Part shown: piece by piece, positions 33,592-43,132 of the stretch | Layout of the letters: each line of letters begins with the position of its first letter | Numbering within the stretch: the stretch's first letter is position 1 | Origin: CAZODA01 sp964578485 | Lineage (GTDB): Bacteria > Bacteroidota > Bacteroidia > Bacteroidales > Marinilabiliaceae | DNA: 53,329 nucleotides | Direction: 5' to 3' | NCBI GenBank assembly: GCA_964578485.1 | Contig: CAZODA010000022.1 | Span: forward strand, 1 to 53,329 | Notes under the pieces: model-generated | What the model was told of the DNA's origin: nothing | The model's input: only the letters and a program-made list of their open reading frames with translations | The model's database searches: none | Translations under genes and position numbers: made by a program

Positions 33592-36500
33592 TAATTATGA
33601 ATAATAAATATTCACGAGTATTTTTTTGTTTAGTATTAACATTGATTTTATTTAATGTAAATGCTCAGACATTTAAATTTCGTAATTTTGATTCGCACAT
33701 GGGCTTGCCTCAAAATTTTGTTTACGCCCTTGAGCAAGGACAGGATGGATTCTTGTGGATAGGTACGGGTGAAGGGCTTGTAAAATATGATGGCATTCAT
33801 TTTATTTCATATACCACACTTGATTCGCTTGCCGATGATTTTATTATGTCATTATTGGTAGCCCAGGATGGTAAATTATGGGTTGGCCACAACAATGGAG
33901 ATCTCAGCTATTTAAATAAAGGCAGGTTCCATCCTTTGAATATTGAAGAGGCCTCCAGCCCGGTTAGGGATCTTGCTGAAGATAAAGATGGGAATATTTG
34001 GGCTGTGGTTCAAAATAGTGGTTTTGTAAAAATTGATTCTTATAACAACGTTACAAGCTGGTTCGACACCGGCAATCTTGGTTTCACTTTATTTTATTCA
34101 ATTTATCCTCTTGATGGCAACCGAGTATTATTGGGAACTTCAGAGGGCCTCATGCAGTTGTCTTTAACATACGATGGGAAGATTGAAAGTATGGAAAGAT
34201 ATAATGAAATTCCCAGGACTACTATTACTTCTATTACCCCAAGGAGAGGAATACAGGAAGAATTTTGGATTACTACTGAAGATGAGGGCTTTTTTAGATT
34301 TGCATTGAAAGATTCAAGGGCTACACATATTATTGATAAAAGCCTTTGTCTTAATTTTGAGCTGGAAAGAGAGAATATCCGTACCATAGAAGAAGAAGAA
34401 GAGGGTCACTTATTACTTGCCACTTGGGGCAATGGTGTTATTAAATTGTTTTTTGATCCTGTAAAGCAGGAATTTACTGAATCATTTACATTTTCTGTTG
34501 AAAATGGAATGAGTAATGATTTTGTTAGAGATATAATTGCCGATAATGAAGGTAACTATTGGTTTGCTACCTATGGAGGGGGTGTTTCGGCACTTGTAGA
34601 TGAAAGTATGATCTTTTACAATTTAGATGCTATTGGCTTTCAGGATAATAAAGCTATTTCAGTTTTTCATGATGGTAGTGAACTATGGGTTGGTTTAGAA
34701 AATGGTTTTCTAATTGCTGATCCTTTTTGCTTCCCTGATTTTCAGTTTTATGATCAAGAATTTGGTGTTCCTAAAGATCAAGTTACCGGTTTTTATAAGG
34801 ATCAGGTTGGTACCATGTGGGTTGCAACAGCTAATAATGGATTGTATTATCGGCCAAAGGATGGATTTACTTTTAGCCGTTATTTTTATACTTCATCTTT
34901 AACAGGAAATAAAATCAATGATATAAAAGGCAGGGATGGCTATATATACCTTGCTACTATTGGAGGTTTTTTTGAATTGAATACCATATCAGGTGTAACT
35001 CTTCATTTAACAACAGAAAACGGTCTTCCTCACAACAATGTTAATTTTGTTTATATCGATCGTGCAGGAGAACTTTGGGTGGGCTTGCGTAATAGTGGTA
35101 TATCTCGCCTTCATAAGGGAAGCATTGAAATTCACCGTATAGAAGAAGCTCCTGTTGATGTTTTTGATATGACTGAAGATCTTGATGGCAATATTTGGTT
35201 AGCAACTCAAGGTAGGGGAGTCCTTCAATATTCCGAAGATTCTTTGAAGTATATTGATGTCACTAAGGGCTTGGCAAAGAATTTTTGTTATCATATTGTT
35301 GTCGATAAGCGTAATCGATTATGGATTACACATTTTCCGGGTATAAGCAACATTGATCTTTCCACAGGAGAAATCAGGGTCTATGATTATGAAAAAGAGA
35401 TGGGTACTGATTTCTATATGGCATGGGGTGATAAGGATGAAACTATATGGTTTGCATCAAGTCAGGGAGTAATAAATTATTTTCCTGAAAAAGATGATAT
35501 AAATAATATTCCTCCTGTTTTAAATTTCTCTTCTATTACAATTTCCGGTAAAGAGCATGAAATTTCTGATGAAATAAACTTGCCATATTTATACAGGGGT
35601 AATTATAAGTTTAGATTCGAATTCATAGGTATTAGCTTCAAGGATCCAAATGCTGTAACTTATCAGTATCGTTTAAATCGACGTGGTGATTCATCACCTG
35701 CAAAATGGATAGACCTTGGAACAACGCGATTCAGGGAATATGAATACTTACCTGATGGTCTTTATACTTTGGAATTCAGAGCTTTTAATTCCGATGGAAT
35801 TTATAGCGATGAGCCTTTGTCAATACGTATTATAATAGCAAAACCTGTATGGAAAAAGGGATGGTTTTATGTTGTATTGATAATTTTGTTTGCTTATTTG
35901 GTTTATGTAATTATACGAACCCGAGAACGTCAGTTACGATTGCAAAAAGAGGCCTTACAACGTGAAGTAGAGTCACAAACAATTGTTCTTCGTCAGCAAA
36001 AGGCAGAAATTGAACGTAAAAATCGAGATATTACCGATAGTATCAATTACGCAAAACGAATTCAATCATCAATTTTACCTCCTCCTGAAGTTATTAATGA
36101 TGAGTTTCCTGAATCTTTTGTTTTCTTTGCGCCGCGTGATATTGTCAGTGGAGATTTCTATTGGTTCCATTCGTTTAAGGAAAAGTTTTTAGTTTGTGCT
36201 GCCGATTGTACGGGCCATGGAGTACCAGGTGCTTTTATGTCTATGATTGGAACTACTTTGCTTAATGATATTGTTAAACGTGAGGATGTAAAATCTCCTG
36301 CTGATATTTTGCAGCGCTTGGATCTTGAAATAAAAATTTTATTGCAAAAAAATGAAAAAGATACCAGCCGTGATGGCATGGATATCTCTATTGTTGAGGT
36401 TAATAGAATTACAAAAAAAATCAGAATAGCTTCAGCAAAACGTCCTGTTTACATTTTTAAAAATGGTGAATTAAATATCTATAAAGGTATCAGGCGAAGT

Positions 36501-36779
36501 ATAGGAGATTATATAATGGAAGATTCAAGGGGCTTTGTTGATATAGAATATGACACCAAAGAAAATGATTGTTTTTATTTGTTCTCAGATGGCTATGCCG
36601 ATCAATTTGGAGGTCCCTTGGGTAAAAAGTATATGACTCACAGGATAAGGGATCTTCTTAAAGATATAAATACCAAACCAATGCAAGAACAGTATGAAAT
36701 AATCAGGAATGGATTTTTTAATTGGAAAGGAGATGAAGATCAGGTCGATGATATTGTTTTTGTAGGTGTTAGGCTCTAA
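33588..36779 (+). CDS. Two-component-type propeller sensor with Y_Y_Y domain and SpoIIE phosphatase output
   Basis: 1063 aa membrane protein. The signal peptide is near residues 5-27. Up to about 690 there are regulator-propeller repeats (for example GLPQNFVYALEQGQDGFLWIGTGEGLVKYDG and DLDGNIWLATQGRGVLQYSED). A Y_Y_Y domain follows (about 690-750), then one membrane helix near 758-780. Next is a coiled coil (EALQREVESQTIVLRQQKAEIERKNRDITDSINYAKRIQSSILPP). A PP2C-type SpoIIE domain ends the chain, with metal Asp in DIVSGDFYW (D851), DCTGHGVPGAFMS (D873), DGMDIS and SDGYADQFGG (D1001). The periplasmic part senses a ligand and the cytoplasmic part dephosphorylates a serine/threonine protein, probably an anti-sigma antagonist. 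No partner is encoded here. The start ATG at 33588 or 33597 is equally possible. Confidence 0.9.
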   Translation: MIIMNNKYSRVFFCLVLTLILFNVNAQTFKFRNFDSHMGLPQNFVYALEQGQDGFLWIGTGEGLVKYDGIHFISYTTLDSLADDFIMSLLVAQDGKLWVGHNNGDLSYLNKGRFHPLNIEEASSPVRDLAEDKDGNIWAVVQNSGFVKIDSYNNVTSWFDTGNLGFTLFYSIYPLDGNRVLLGTSEGLMQLSLTYDGKIESMERYNEIPRTTITSITPRRGIQEEFWITTEDEGFFRFALKDSRATHIIDKSLCLNFELERENIRTIEEEEEGHLLLATWGNGVIKLFFDPVKQEFTESFTFSVENGMSNDFVRDIIADNEGNYWFATYGGGVSALVDESMIFYNLDAIGFQDNKAISVFHDGSELWVGLENGFLIADPFCFPDFQFYDQEFGVPKDQVTGFYKDQVGTMWVATANNGLYYRPKDGFTFSRYFYTSSLTGNKINDIKGRDGYIYLATIGGFFELNTISGVTLHLTTENGLPHNNVNFVYIDRAGELWVGLRNSGISRLHKGSIEIHRIEEAPVDVFDMTEDLDGNIWLATQGRGVLQYSEDSLKYIDVTKGLAKNFCYHIVVDKRNRLWITHFPGISNIDLSTGEIRVYDYEKEMGTDFYMAWGDKDETIWFASSQGVINYFPEKDDINNIPPVLNFSSITISGKEHEISDEINLPYLYRGNYKFRFEFIGISFKDPNAVTYQYRLNRRGDSSPAKWIDLGTTRFREYEYLPDGLYTLEFRAFNSDGIYSDEPLSIRIIIAKPVWKKGWFYVVLIILFAYLVYVIIRTRERQLRLQKEALQREVESQTIVLRQQKAEIERKNRDITDSINYAKRIQSSILPPPEVINDEFPESFVFFAPRDIVSGDFYWFHSFKEKFLVCAADCTGHGVPGAFMSMIGTTLLNDIVKREDVKSPADILQRLDLEIKILLQKNEKDTSRDGMDISIVEVNRITKKIRIASAKRPVYIFKNGELNIYKGIRRSIGDYIMEDSRGFVDIEYDTKENDCFYLFSDGYADQFGGPLGKKYMTHRIRDLLKDINTKPMQEQYEIIRNGFFNWKGDEDQVDDIVFVGVRL

Positions 36780-37447
36780 ATCTTATTTAACCAGCCTATA
36801 ATTGTTTGTTTCCCAATTACTTTTTGCCCTAATTGAACATCAATTCTTGTTCCTAATGGTAAATAGATATCCACTCTTGATCCAAATTTTATAAATCCCA
36901 TTTCTTGTCCCTGTACTGCTTCTTTATTTATTTTGGCATAACAAACAATACGCCGTGCTATGGCACCTGCTATTTGGCGAAGCAACACGCGACTTTTGTT
37001 TTTATGCTCAATTAAAACTGATGTACGTTCGTTTTCGTGAGATGCTTTTGGCAAATTAGCCGATAAGAAGCGACCATTTTGATGGGTTTTATCCAATATT
37101 TTACCATTTATAGGATACCAATTAATATGAACATTAAACACACTCATAAAAACTGATATCATAATAGCTTTATCTTTTAGGAATTCATCTTCATAAACTT
37201 CTTCTATTACAACAATTTTTCCATCGGCAGGTGCTAAAATAGCATTGCCATGTTGGAAGCCTTCACGTTTTGGACTTCTGAAAAAATTTATTATTAGAAT
37301 AAAAAGAATAAGAGATATTACTGCAGACCAGCTTATTATTGATGCCTTGTTAGCAGATCTAAGCAAAAATACAAGCAAGAGATTAATTAAAATCAATGTA
37401 ATTAATGATATAATTATAATTCTATATCCTTCTTTGTGTATTGTCAT
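36776..37447 (-). CDS. psd: Phosphatidylserine decarboxylase
   Basis: Converts phosphatidylserine to phosphatidylethanolamine in the inner membrane. It has 223 aa, the short form of the family, with two N-terminal membrane helices (about 10-30 and 33-53). The self-cleavage and pyruvoyl motif is GFIKFGSRVDIYLPLG: the GS step follows the FG(S) pattern, and the serine becomes the pyruvoyl group. FMSVFNVHINWYPINGK is also typical. The gene end overlaps the end of the convergent SpoIIE gene by 4 nt. It lies 24 nt downstream of cdsA, so psd is at the end of a phospholipid operon. Confidence 0.94.
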   Translation of the reverse strand: MTIHKEGYRIIIISLITLILINLLLVFLLRSANKASIISWSAVISLILFILIINFFRSPKREGFQHGNAILAPADGKIVVIEEVYEDEFLKDKAIMISVFMSVFNVHINWYPINGKILDKTHQNGRFLSANLPKASHENERTSVLIEHKNKSRVLLRQIAGAIARRIVCYAKINKEAVQGQEMGFIKFGSRVDIYLPLGTRIDVQLGQKVIGKQTIIGWLNKI

Positions 37448-37471
37448 CTCAAAACGATAAAGGTGGATAAT

Positions 37472-38290
37472 CTAATTTAATAAATGAATAATAAACAAAT
37501 AACTACATACTAAGGGGGCTGCAAAAATAACAGCATCAAAGCGGTCAAGGATTCCTCCATGACCCGGAAATATCGAGCCCGAATCTTTAATGTTTGCACT
37601 TCTTTTTAACATTGATTCAACTAAGTCGCCCAAAGTTCCCATTACTGTAATTATTAAACCTATTATAAGCCAGTTTGATAGGTTTAATGTTTTTATAAAA
37701 TAAGATATTATAAATACAACAGCTAAAGTAAATAAAAAGCCGCCAAATGCACCTTCCCATGTTTTTTTAGGTGAAATACGCTCAAACAGACGTCTTTTTC
37801 CAAAATTAACTCCTATCAGATAAGCTCCTGAATCGTTTGCCCAGATTAGCATAAAAAAGCCTAAAAGAATATGGAAGTTATATGCCCCATTTAGAAATAC
37901 CAGGAAATGGAGGAAGCTAAATGGTAAAGCCACATAGAATGGGACAATGAGAGTACAGGCAATATTAAGTAGGGGATACTTTTTGTTTCTGAACAATTCT
38001 GTAATAAAAACTGCCATAATAAAAGGAACAACAAAGATCAACCATTTAGGTGATATATCTCCCGATAAGACAAAAAAAGATGCTAAATACCAGTAAACTC
38101 CCAACAGAAGCGACCATCCTTGTTGTACGCTGACGGGACGATTCTTAACCATTTCAATAAACTCCAGCATACCAAGCAATACAACAGTTAAGAAAATAAG
38201 CAGATAGGCATAAACATGCCACCACATCCCGCCAATAATAGCAAGAACAAAAACAATACCGGTGAGGGTGCGTTGCCAAAAATTGTCCAT
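37472..38290 (-). CDS. cdsA: Phosphatidate cytidylyltransferase
   Basis: Makes CDP-diacylglycerol from phosphatidic acid and CTP, the branch point of phospholipid synthesis. It has 272 aa with about seven to eight membrane helices. The family signature is near the C-terminus: SPKKTWEGAFGGF and the block GDLVESMLKRSANIKDSGSIFPGHGGILDRFDA. psd follows directly on the same strand. Confidence 0.95.
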   Translation of the reverse strand: MDNFWQRTLTGIVFVLAIIGGMWWHVYAYLLIFLTVVLLGMLEFIEMVKNRPVSVQQGWSLLLGVYWYLASFFVLSGDISPKWLIFVVPFIMAVFITELFRNKKYPLLNIACTLIVPFYVALPFSFLHFLVFLNGAYNFHILLGFFMLIWANDSGAYLIGVNFGKRRLFERISPKKTWEGAFGGFLFTLAVVFIISYFIKTLNLSNWLIIGLIITVMGTLGDLVESMLKRSANIKDSGSIFPGHGGILDRFDAVIFAAPLVCSYLFIIHLLN

Positions 38291-38493
38291 ATAAATTTAT
38301 TATTTAAATAAACTCACATTAGGTCGGGAAAAATCTTAAGTCTTTGTTATTTAAAAAATTAATTAGCTGCTTCTCTTCTGCAAAAATAATATAAACATTT
38401 TATTGACAAAATCATTTCCCTTTAAAGCATATTAATAATTTATGATTAGGGCCTAACAATGAGCTTTTAATAGTAATAATAAGGGAAACAATA

Positions 38494-39120
38494 TTATTTG
38501 TTGTTATTCTGATTAATAAGAACAATTAATCTTTTAGGACCATGAGCACCAATTACCAAGGTCTTTTCAATATCGGCAGTTCGGCTTGGTCCTGTAATTA
38601 GTCCTATCCATGAAGGACGGGCCGCTATGCTTGTTTTTATTTGCTGCATGGCAGTGCTGAACGAAAAGTGTAAATCTTTGTGATGTGCTATTATGATTAA
38701 AACTTCAGGATAAACATAAATTGCTCTGCCCGGACCTGAATTGCTGCTTACAATTATCGATCCTGTGCTTGCAACTAATCCTTCACAGCCTGAAATGGCA
38801 ACCGTGGGTGTTAACTTGTTTTGGGTATGCAGGCCATAAGCATTTAGATCTTTTTTTATGTTTTTATCCAAACAACAAATGCTTTCCCATTGCTTAGTTT
38901 GTTTAAGTTGTTTTATTTTTTCAGCTATTTCGCCGATATTGTTGTAGATATCAACTTCACCACCAATATCTTTGAGTTCACTGCAAAATTGTTGTAGGGG
39001 ATCATTTGTTATTTTGAAATATGGCTCATTATCATCTTTCTGTAAAAGAGGCTCTTCCCATGAAAAAGGTGGTGCATTCTTTAGTTTTGACAAGATTTCA
39101 TTTCGAGAGCTATCAGTCAC
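38494..39120 (-). CDS. LUD domain (LutC/YkgG-like) protein
   Basis: 208 aa, single LUD domain. The typical motif is seen at ISGCEGLVASTGSIIV and later SWIGLITGPSRTADIEKTLVIGAHGPKRLIVLI, matching LutC-type proteins. LutC is part of L-lactate oxidation in Bacillus, but no lutA or lutB lies nearby. In Bacteroidota this single LUD gene often sits beside ftsH, so a lactate role here is uncertain. It lies 103 nt after ftsH on the same strand. Confidence 0.85.
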   Translation of the reverse strand: MTDSSRNEILSKLKNAPPFSWEEPLLQKDDNEPYFKITNDPLQQFCSELKDIGGEVDIYNNIGEIAEKIKQLKQTKQWESICCLDKNIKKDLNAYGLHTQNKLTPTVAISGCEGLVASTGSIIVSSNSGPGRAIYVYPEVLIIIAHHKDLHFSFSTAMQQIKTSIAARPSWIGLITGPSRTADIEKTLVIGAHGPKRLIVLINQNNNK

Positions 39121-39223
39121 TTTTTGAAAAATTTATTTTCATAAAACAAAAAGACAATATTTTTTAAAGCTTGCTTAATAGTTACAAGTTTCAAAAAACA
39201 TACCTCAGATATAATTATATTTT

Positions 39224-41335
39224 TTATTTCGATGATGATTCTTTTGTCTCTTCATCTTTAGTTTCTTTCTCCTTTTTACTTATAGAAGTGGCTTCAGTTT
39301 TTTCCTGTTTTTCATCTTTAGTGGAATCTTCAGCTTTTTTCTTTTTAGTAGTATCTTCAATACTTTCTACTTCATTTTTGTTATTATTCTCATCCTGGAT
39401 CACATGATCAGAGACTTTTCGTTTCCCAAAAAGCTGTTCTAAATCTTCACTAAAAATCACTTCTTTTTCAAGCAATAATTCTGCCAATTGCCTATGTTTT
39501 TCAGAGTTATCCCTTAAGATTTTTTTGGCTCTTTCGTATTGTTCCTCAATAATCCTCGATACTTCAGAATCTATTAGTTGAGCAGTTTTTTCACTATAGG
39601 GTTTAGTAAAGGCATATTCGTTTTGACCACTGGAATCAAAAAAGCTCATATTTCCAATTTCCTTACTCATACCAAAATAACTCACCATAGCATATGCCTG
39701 ACGTGTAACCTTTTCAAGATCATTGAGTGCTCCGGTAGAAATTTGTCCGCATACAATTTCTTCAGCAGCTCTTCCACCAAGCGCAGAACACATTTCGTCA
39801 AGCATCTGTTCATAAGTATTTAATGAACGTTCTTCAGGTAAATACCAAGCAGCACCCAAGGCTTTACCACGCGGTACTATGGTTACTTTTACCAATGGAT
39901 GGGCATATTCCAAGAGCCAGCTTATTGCTGCATGTCCGGCTTCATGGTAGGCAACAGCACGTTTTTCTTTTGTTGAGATAATTTTATTTTTCTTTTCAAG
40001 ACCTCCAACAATACGGTCAACTGCATCTAAGAAGTCTTCTTTTTCAACAAGTTTTTTAACCTTACGGGCTGCAATAAGAGCGGCTTCATTACACACATTA
40101 GCTATATCGGCACCTGAGAACCCGGGAGTCTGACGTGCTAAGAAGTCAGATTTAACATCTTCATTTAAACGTAAAGGACGTAAATGGACTTCAAAGATTT
40201 CTCTTCTTTCGTTCAAGTCGGGTAATTCAACAGCTATTTGTCTGTCAAATCTACCTGCTCGCAATAAAGCCCTGTCGAGAACATCAGCGCGGTTCGTAGC
40301 CGCAAGAATAATTACTCCGCTATTGGTAGCAAAACCATCCATTTCAGTTAATAGCTGATTAAGAGTGTTTTCCCTTTCATCATTTCCACTAAAATTGACA
40401 TTCCTGCCCCTTGCACGTCCTATGGCATCAATTTCATCAATAAAAACTATGCAGGGAGCTTTCTCTTTTGCTCTTTTAAAAAGGTCCCTCACTCGTGATG
40501 CTCCTACACCAACAAACATTTCAACAAAATCGGAACCCGACATACTAAAAAACGGAACATTGGCTTCACCTGCCACGGCTCTTGCCAGCAATGTTTTTCC
40601 CGTTCCCGGCGGGCCTATCAGCAGTGCACCTTTTGGAATTTTCCCACCAAGTTCAGTAAATTTTTCCGGTTTTTTAAGGAATTCTACTATCTCTTCGAGT
40701 TCTACTTTTGCTTCTGCCAAGCCGGCAACATCACCAAAATCAATTTTAATATCGGTGGTTTTATCAAACATCCTCGCCTTTGATTTCCCTACATTAAAAA
40801 TATTGCCTGCACCACCTCCTCCGGCTTGTCCGCTCATTCTTCTGAAAATGAAAATCCATATTACTATTATTAGCAAAATAGGCCACATGGTAATGAAGAA
40901 ATCACGCAATAAATTACTTCGGTTATCATATTCTACCGGAATATTGATATTATACTGCTCTTCAATTTCTTTTTTAACAGCTTCAAAGCTGTCAATTGTC
41001 GGGATGTTGACAATTAAATGGGGGCCTGAATGAGGTATGTTTTTTGAGCTGCTTAAAATATCAGAATATTTATCTAAACTTCCTTCTACAAAGGTTACTT
41101 CAGCTTTTTCTTCATTTCTTATCAATACAATCTTTTTAACATCCCCATGGGGTAAAACTTCTTTTTCAAAAACACTCCATGTGACAATAGCAGGATTGTT
41201 ATTTATGTTAAAAAGGCTGATTGCGATTAATGATATTAATATTATGCCATATATCCAATAAGCATTGAATTTAGGCATTTTTGGAGGTGTTTTATCACCT
41301 TGTTCACTTTCGGGTTTTTTCTTCTCTGTTGTCAT
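39224..41335 (-). CDS. ftsH: ATP-dependent zinc metalloprotease FtsH
   Basis: Membrane-anchored AAA+ protease that degrades unneeded or damaged membrane and cytosolic proteins. It has 703 aa. The two N-terminal membrane helices (about 25-45 and 145-165) flank a periplasmic domain. The AAA module has Walker A GPPGTGKTLLARAVAGEA, Walker B CIVFIDEIDAIG and the second-region FDRQIAVELPD. The zinc site is HEAGH with H464 and H468. The C-terminal tail is a low-complexity, Lys/Glu/Ser/Thr-rich extension of about 60 residues. rsfS is 22 nt upstream on the same strand. Confidence 0.98.
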   Translation of the reverse strand: MTTEKKKPESEQGDKTPPKMPKFNAYWIYGIILISLIAISLFNINNNPAIVTWSVFEKEVLPHGDVKKIVLIRNEEKAEVTFVEGSLDKYSDILSSSKNIPHSGPHLIVNIPTIDSFEAVKKEIEEQYNINIPVEYDNRSNLLRDFFITMWPILLIIVIWIFIFRRMSGQAGGGGAGNIFNVGKSKARMFDKTTDIKIDFGDVAGLAEAKVELEEIVEFLKKPEKFTELGGKIPKGALLIGPPGTGKTLLARAVAGEANVPFFSMSGSDFVEMFVGVGASRVRDLFKRAKEKAPCIVFIDEIDAIGRARGRNVNFSGNDERENTLNQLLTEMDGFATNSGVIILAATNRADVLDRALLRAGRFDRQIAVELPDLNERREIFEVHLRPLRLNEDVKSDFLARQTPGFSGADIANVCNEAALIAARKVKKLVEKEDFLDAVDRIVGGLEKKNKIISTKEKRAVAYHEAGHAAISWLLEYAHPLVKVTIVPRGKALGAAWYLPEERSLNTYEQMLDEMCSALGGRAAEEIVCGQISTGALNDLEKVTRQAYAMVSYFGMSKEIGNMSFFDSSGQNEYAFTKPYSEKTAQLIDSEVSRIIEEQYERAKKILRDNSEKHRQLAELLLEKEVIFSEDLEQLFGKRKVSDHVIQDENNNKNEVESIEDTTKKKKAEDSTKDEKQEKTEATSISKKEKETKDEETKESSSK

Positions 41336-41357
41336 TATTTAATACGATTTTCAGCTT

Positions 41358-41735
41358 TTAAAATAAATTGGCTATATCTTCACGTTTGGCGTCTGCCCAT
41401 AATGTTTCTAATGAATAAAACTCACGGGTACGACGCTGAAACACATGAACTACAACGTCAAGATAGTCCAGCAGTATCCATTGGGCATTTTCACGGCCTT
41501 CTACATGAAATGGTTTTTCCTCAACTTTTTCTCTTACATATTTTTCTGTTGAGTCGGCGATAGCATCTACATGAATATTACTGTCTCCATCACATATAAC
41601 AAAATAACTGGTAATAGTGTTCTCTATTGCGGTTAAATCAAGAATGGTGATATTCTCGCCTTTTTTTTCCTGAATCCCTTCAATCACCGCTTTCACAAGG
41701 TCTAAGCTTGTTTGTTTTGCAAGCGTTTCTGTCAT
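41358..41735 (-). CDS. rsfS: Ribosomal silencing factor RsfS
   Basis: Binds protein L14 of the large ribosomal subunit and blocks joining of the subunits under starvation. The 125-aa chain has the Iojap/RsfS pattern: ITILDLTAIENTITSYFVICDGDSNIHVDAIADS and then WILLDYLDVVVHVF near the end. It is the first gene of a likely rsfS-ftsH-LUD operon. It is divergent from birA across 205 nt of AT-rich DNA that must hold both promoters, but no convincing box pair was found. Confidence 0.94.
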   Translation of the reverse strand: MTETLAKQTSLDLVKAVIEGIQEKKGENITILDLTAIENTITSYFVICDGDSNIHVDAIADSTEKYVREKVEEKPFHVEGRENAQWILLDYLDVVVHVFQRRTREFYSLETLWADAKREDIANLF

Positions 41736-41940
41736 TCTTATATCTTTACAAACATTTTAATGGTTAAAAGCTTTATCTAATAATAATCACAAAAATTATT
41801 TTTCTCAAAGATAACACTTTCAAAAGATTTATTTACCTAAATTCAAGCACTTATATAGCTTAATGCTATGAATTAAAACAAATTTGTTGTTTCATAAAGT
41901 TTTGATATAATTTACTTTATTGTAAAATCAAGGAGTTTCA

Positions 41941-42687
41941 ATGGATTTTTGTAAGCCTGAAATATATTATTATGATGAATTGGAGTCCACCAATCAAAAG
42001 TTGGTGGAATTAAGTGATAAGAAGGGTCTTCCGAATTTTTCTGCTGTTTTTACAGCATTTCAGACAAAAGGGCGTGGGCAGCCCGGCAATCATTGGGAAA
42101 GTGCAAAGGCTGAAAATCTTATTTTTTCGTTTTTATTAAAACCTTTTTCTTTAGCTGCACAACAGCAATTCCGTATAATTCAATTTGTTTCCCTTGCAAT
42201 AAGCGATTGGTTGTCGGCTTACCATATACAAACGGCAATTAAATGGCCTAATGATATTTATGTTGGTGACAGGAAGTTAGGGGGTGTGCTTATTGAGAAT
42301 CGCTTATCTGGAAAATATATAAAAAGTTCTGTTATAGGAATTGGAATAAACATTAATCAAGAGCTTTTTTCTACAAAGCCTCCTAATCCTGTGTCCTTAA
42401 AAATGTTAACAGGGCATAGTTATAACATCGAAAAAATGTTTCAGGAGTGTTTAAATGCATGTATCGACAGTTACTTGAAGTGGCAGGAGGCAGGCAACTC
42501 ATCTGTTTTGGAAAAGTCATATAAAGAACGGCTATACAGAGCTGAAGGCCTCCACTTATATAAAGATAAAAACGGCTTGTTTAAAGCCGGTTTTTATGAT
42601 ATTGAAAGTGATGGACATCTTTTATTGAAATGTGAAAATGGTGAAAAAAGACGCTATGCTTTTAAAGAAGTCTCCTTTATAATCTAA
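41941..42687 (+). CDS. birA: Biotin--[acetyl-CoA-carboxylase] ligase
   Basis: Attaches biotin to the carrier protein of biotin-dependent carboxylases. The 248-aa chain is catalytic only, with no N-terminal DNA-binding domain. Key blocks are the biotin-AMP loop QTKGRGQPGNHWES and KWPNDIYVGDRKLGGVLIEN, then GIGININQ. A possible ribosome site AAGGAG lies at 41930-41935, just before the ATG. Confidence 0.94.
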   Translation: MDFCKPEIYYYDELESTNQKLVELSDKKGLPNFSAVFTAFQTKGRGQPGNHWESAKAENLIFSFLLKPFSLAAQQQFRIIQFVSLAISDWLSAYHIQTAIKWPNDIYVGDRKLGGVLIENRLSGKYIKSSVIGIGININQELFSTKPPNPVSLKMLTGHSYNIEKMFQECLNACIDSYLKWQEAGNSSVLEKSYKERLYRAEGLHLYKDKNGLFKAGFYDIESDGHLLLKCENGEKRRYAFKEVSFII

Positions 42688-42707
42688 ATGCCACCTTTAG
42701 TTTAAAT

Positions 42708-43118
42708 CTATATTTGATAAGGATATTTGGCTATAGCATTTGTGACAACTTCAAGAAATTTATTTACATGTTTACTTACTATAGATTTAAGTAGAAGGTT
42801 TAATTCGGCCTTGATAGTAAGTTTAATTTTTGTGTCGTTAATTGCAGTTTCTTTTAATTTTATCCAAAGAAAAAAGTGAAAAGGTGTTTGTCCGTCGGCA
42901 GTGTATTTAATTGTTTTATTAGGTTCTTTGTTGATGATTTTCAGGCCTATCTGACCAATTCCTTCCATGTGGAAGCTGCAAGTATCCTCGCTGCATTTCC
43001 AGTTAGTAATTTTCTCAGAAGGAATTAAGGCTTCAAAATTATTGAAATCTGATAAGAAACCATAAATCAATTCTGAATTATATGGAATGGATTTTATAGG
43101 GCCTTCAAATGTAGTCAT
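42708..43118 (-). CDS. SRPBCC-fold protein (START/polyketide cyclase-like)
   Basis: 136 aa. Helix-grip fold pattern: an N-terminal strand and short helices (SIPYNSELIYGFLSDFNNFEALIPS), a long run of strands (GIGQIGLKIINKEPNKTIKYTA), and a C-terminal amphipathic helix ending in ANAIAKYPYQI-like sequence. This is the form found beside pyrE in Bacteroidota. The ligand is unknown. It lies 14 nt after pyrE on the same strand, so it is co-transcribed with it. Confidence 0.8.
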   Translation of the reverse strand: MTTFEGPIKSIPYNSELIYGFLSDFNNFEALIPSEKITNWKCSEDTCSFHMEGIGQIGLKIINKEPNKTIKYTADGQTPFHFFLWIKLKETAINDTKIKLTIKAELNLLLKSIVSKHVNKFLEVVTNAIAKYPYQI

Positions 43119-43132
43119 CTATAAAAGGTTTA

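Noticed and set aside
40365..41033. 222-aa plus-strand frame antisense to ftsH
   Set aside because: It lies wholly within the certain ftsH coding sequence, and its Ser/Pro-rich content is that of an antisense shadow.
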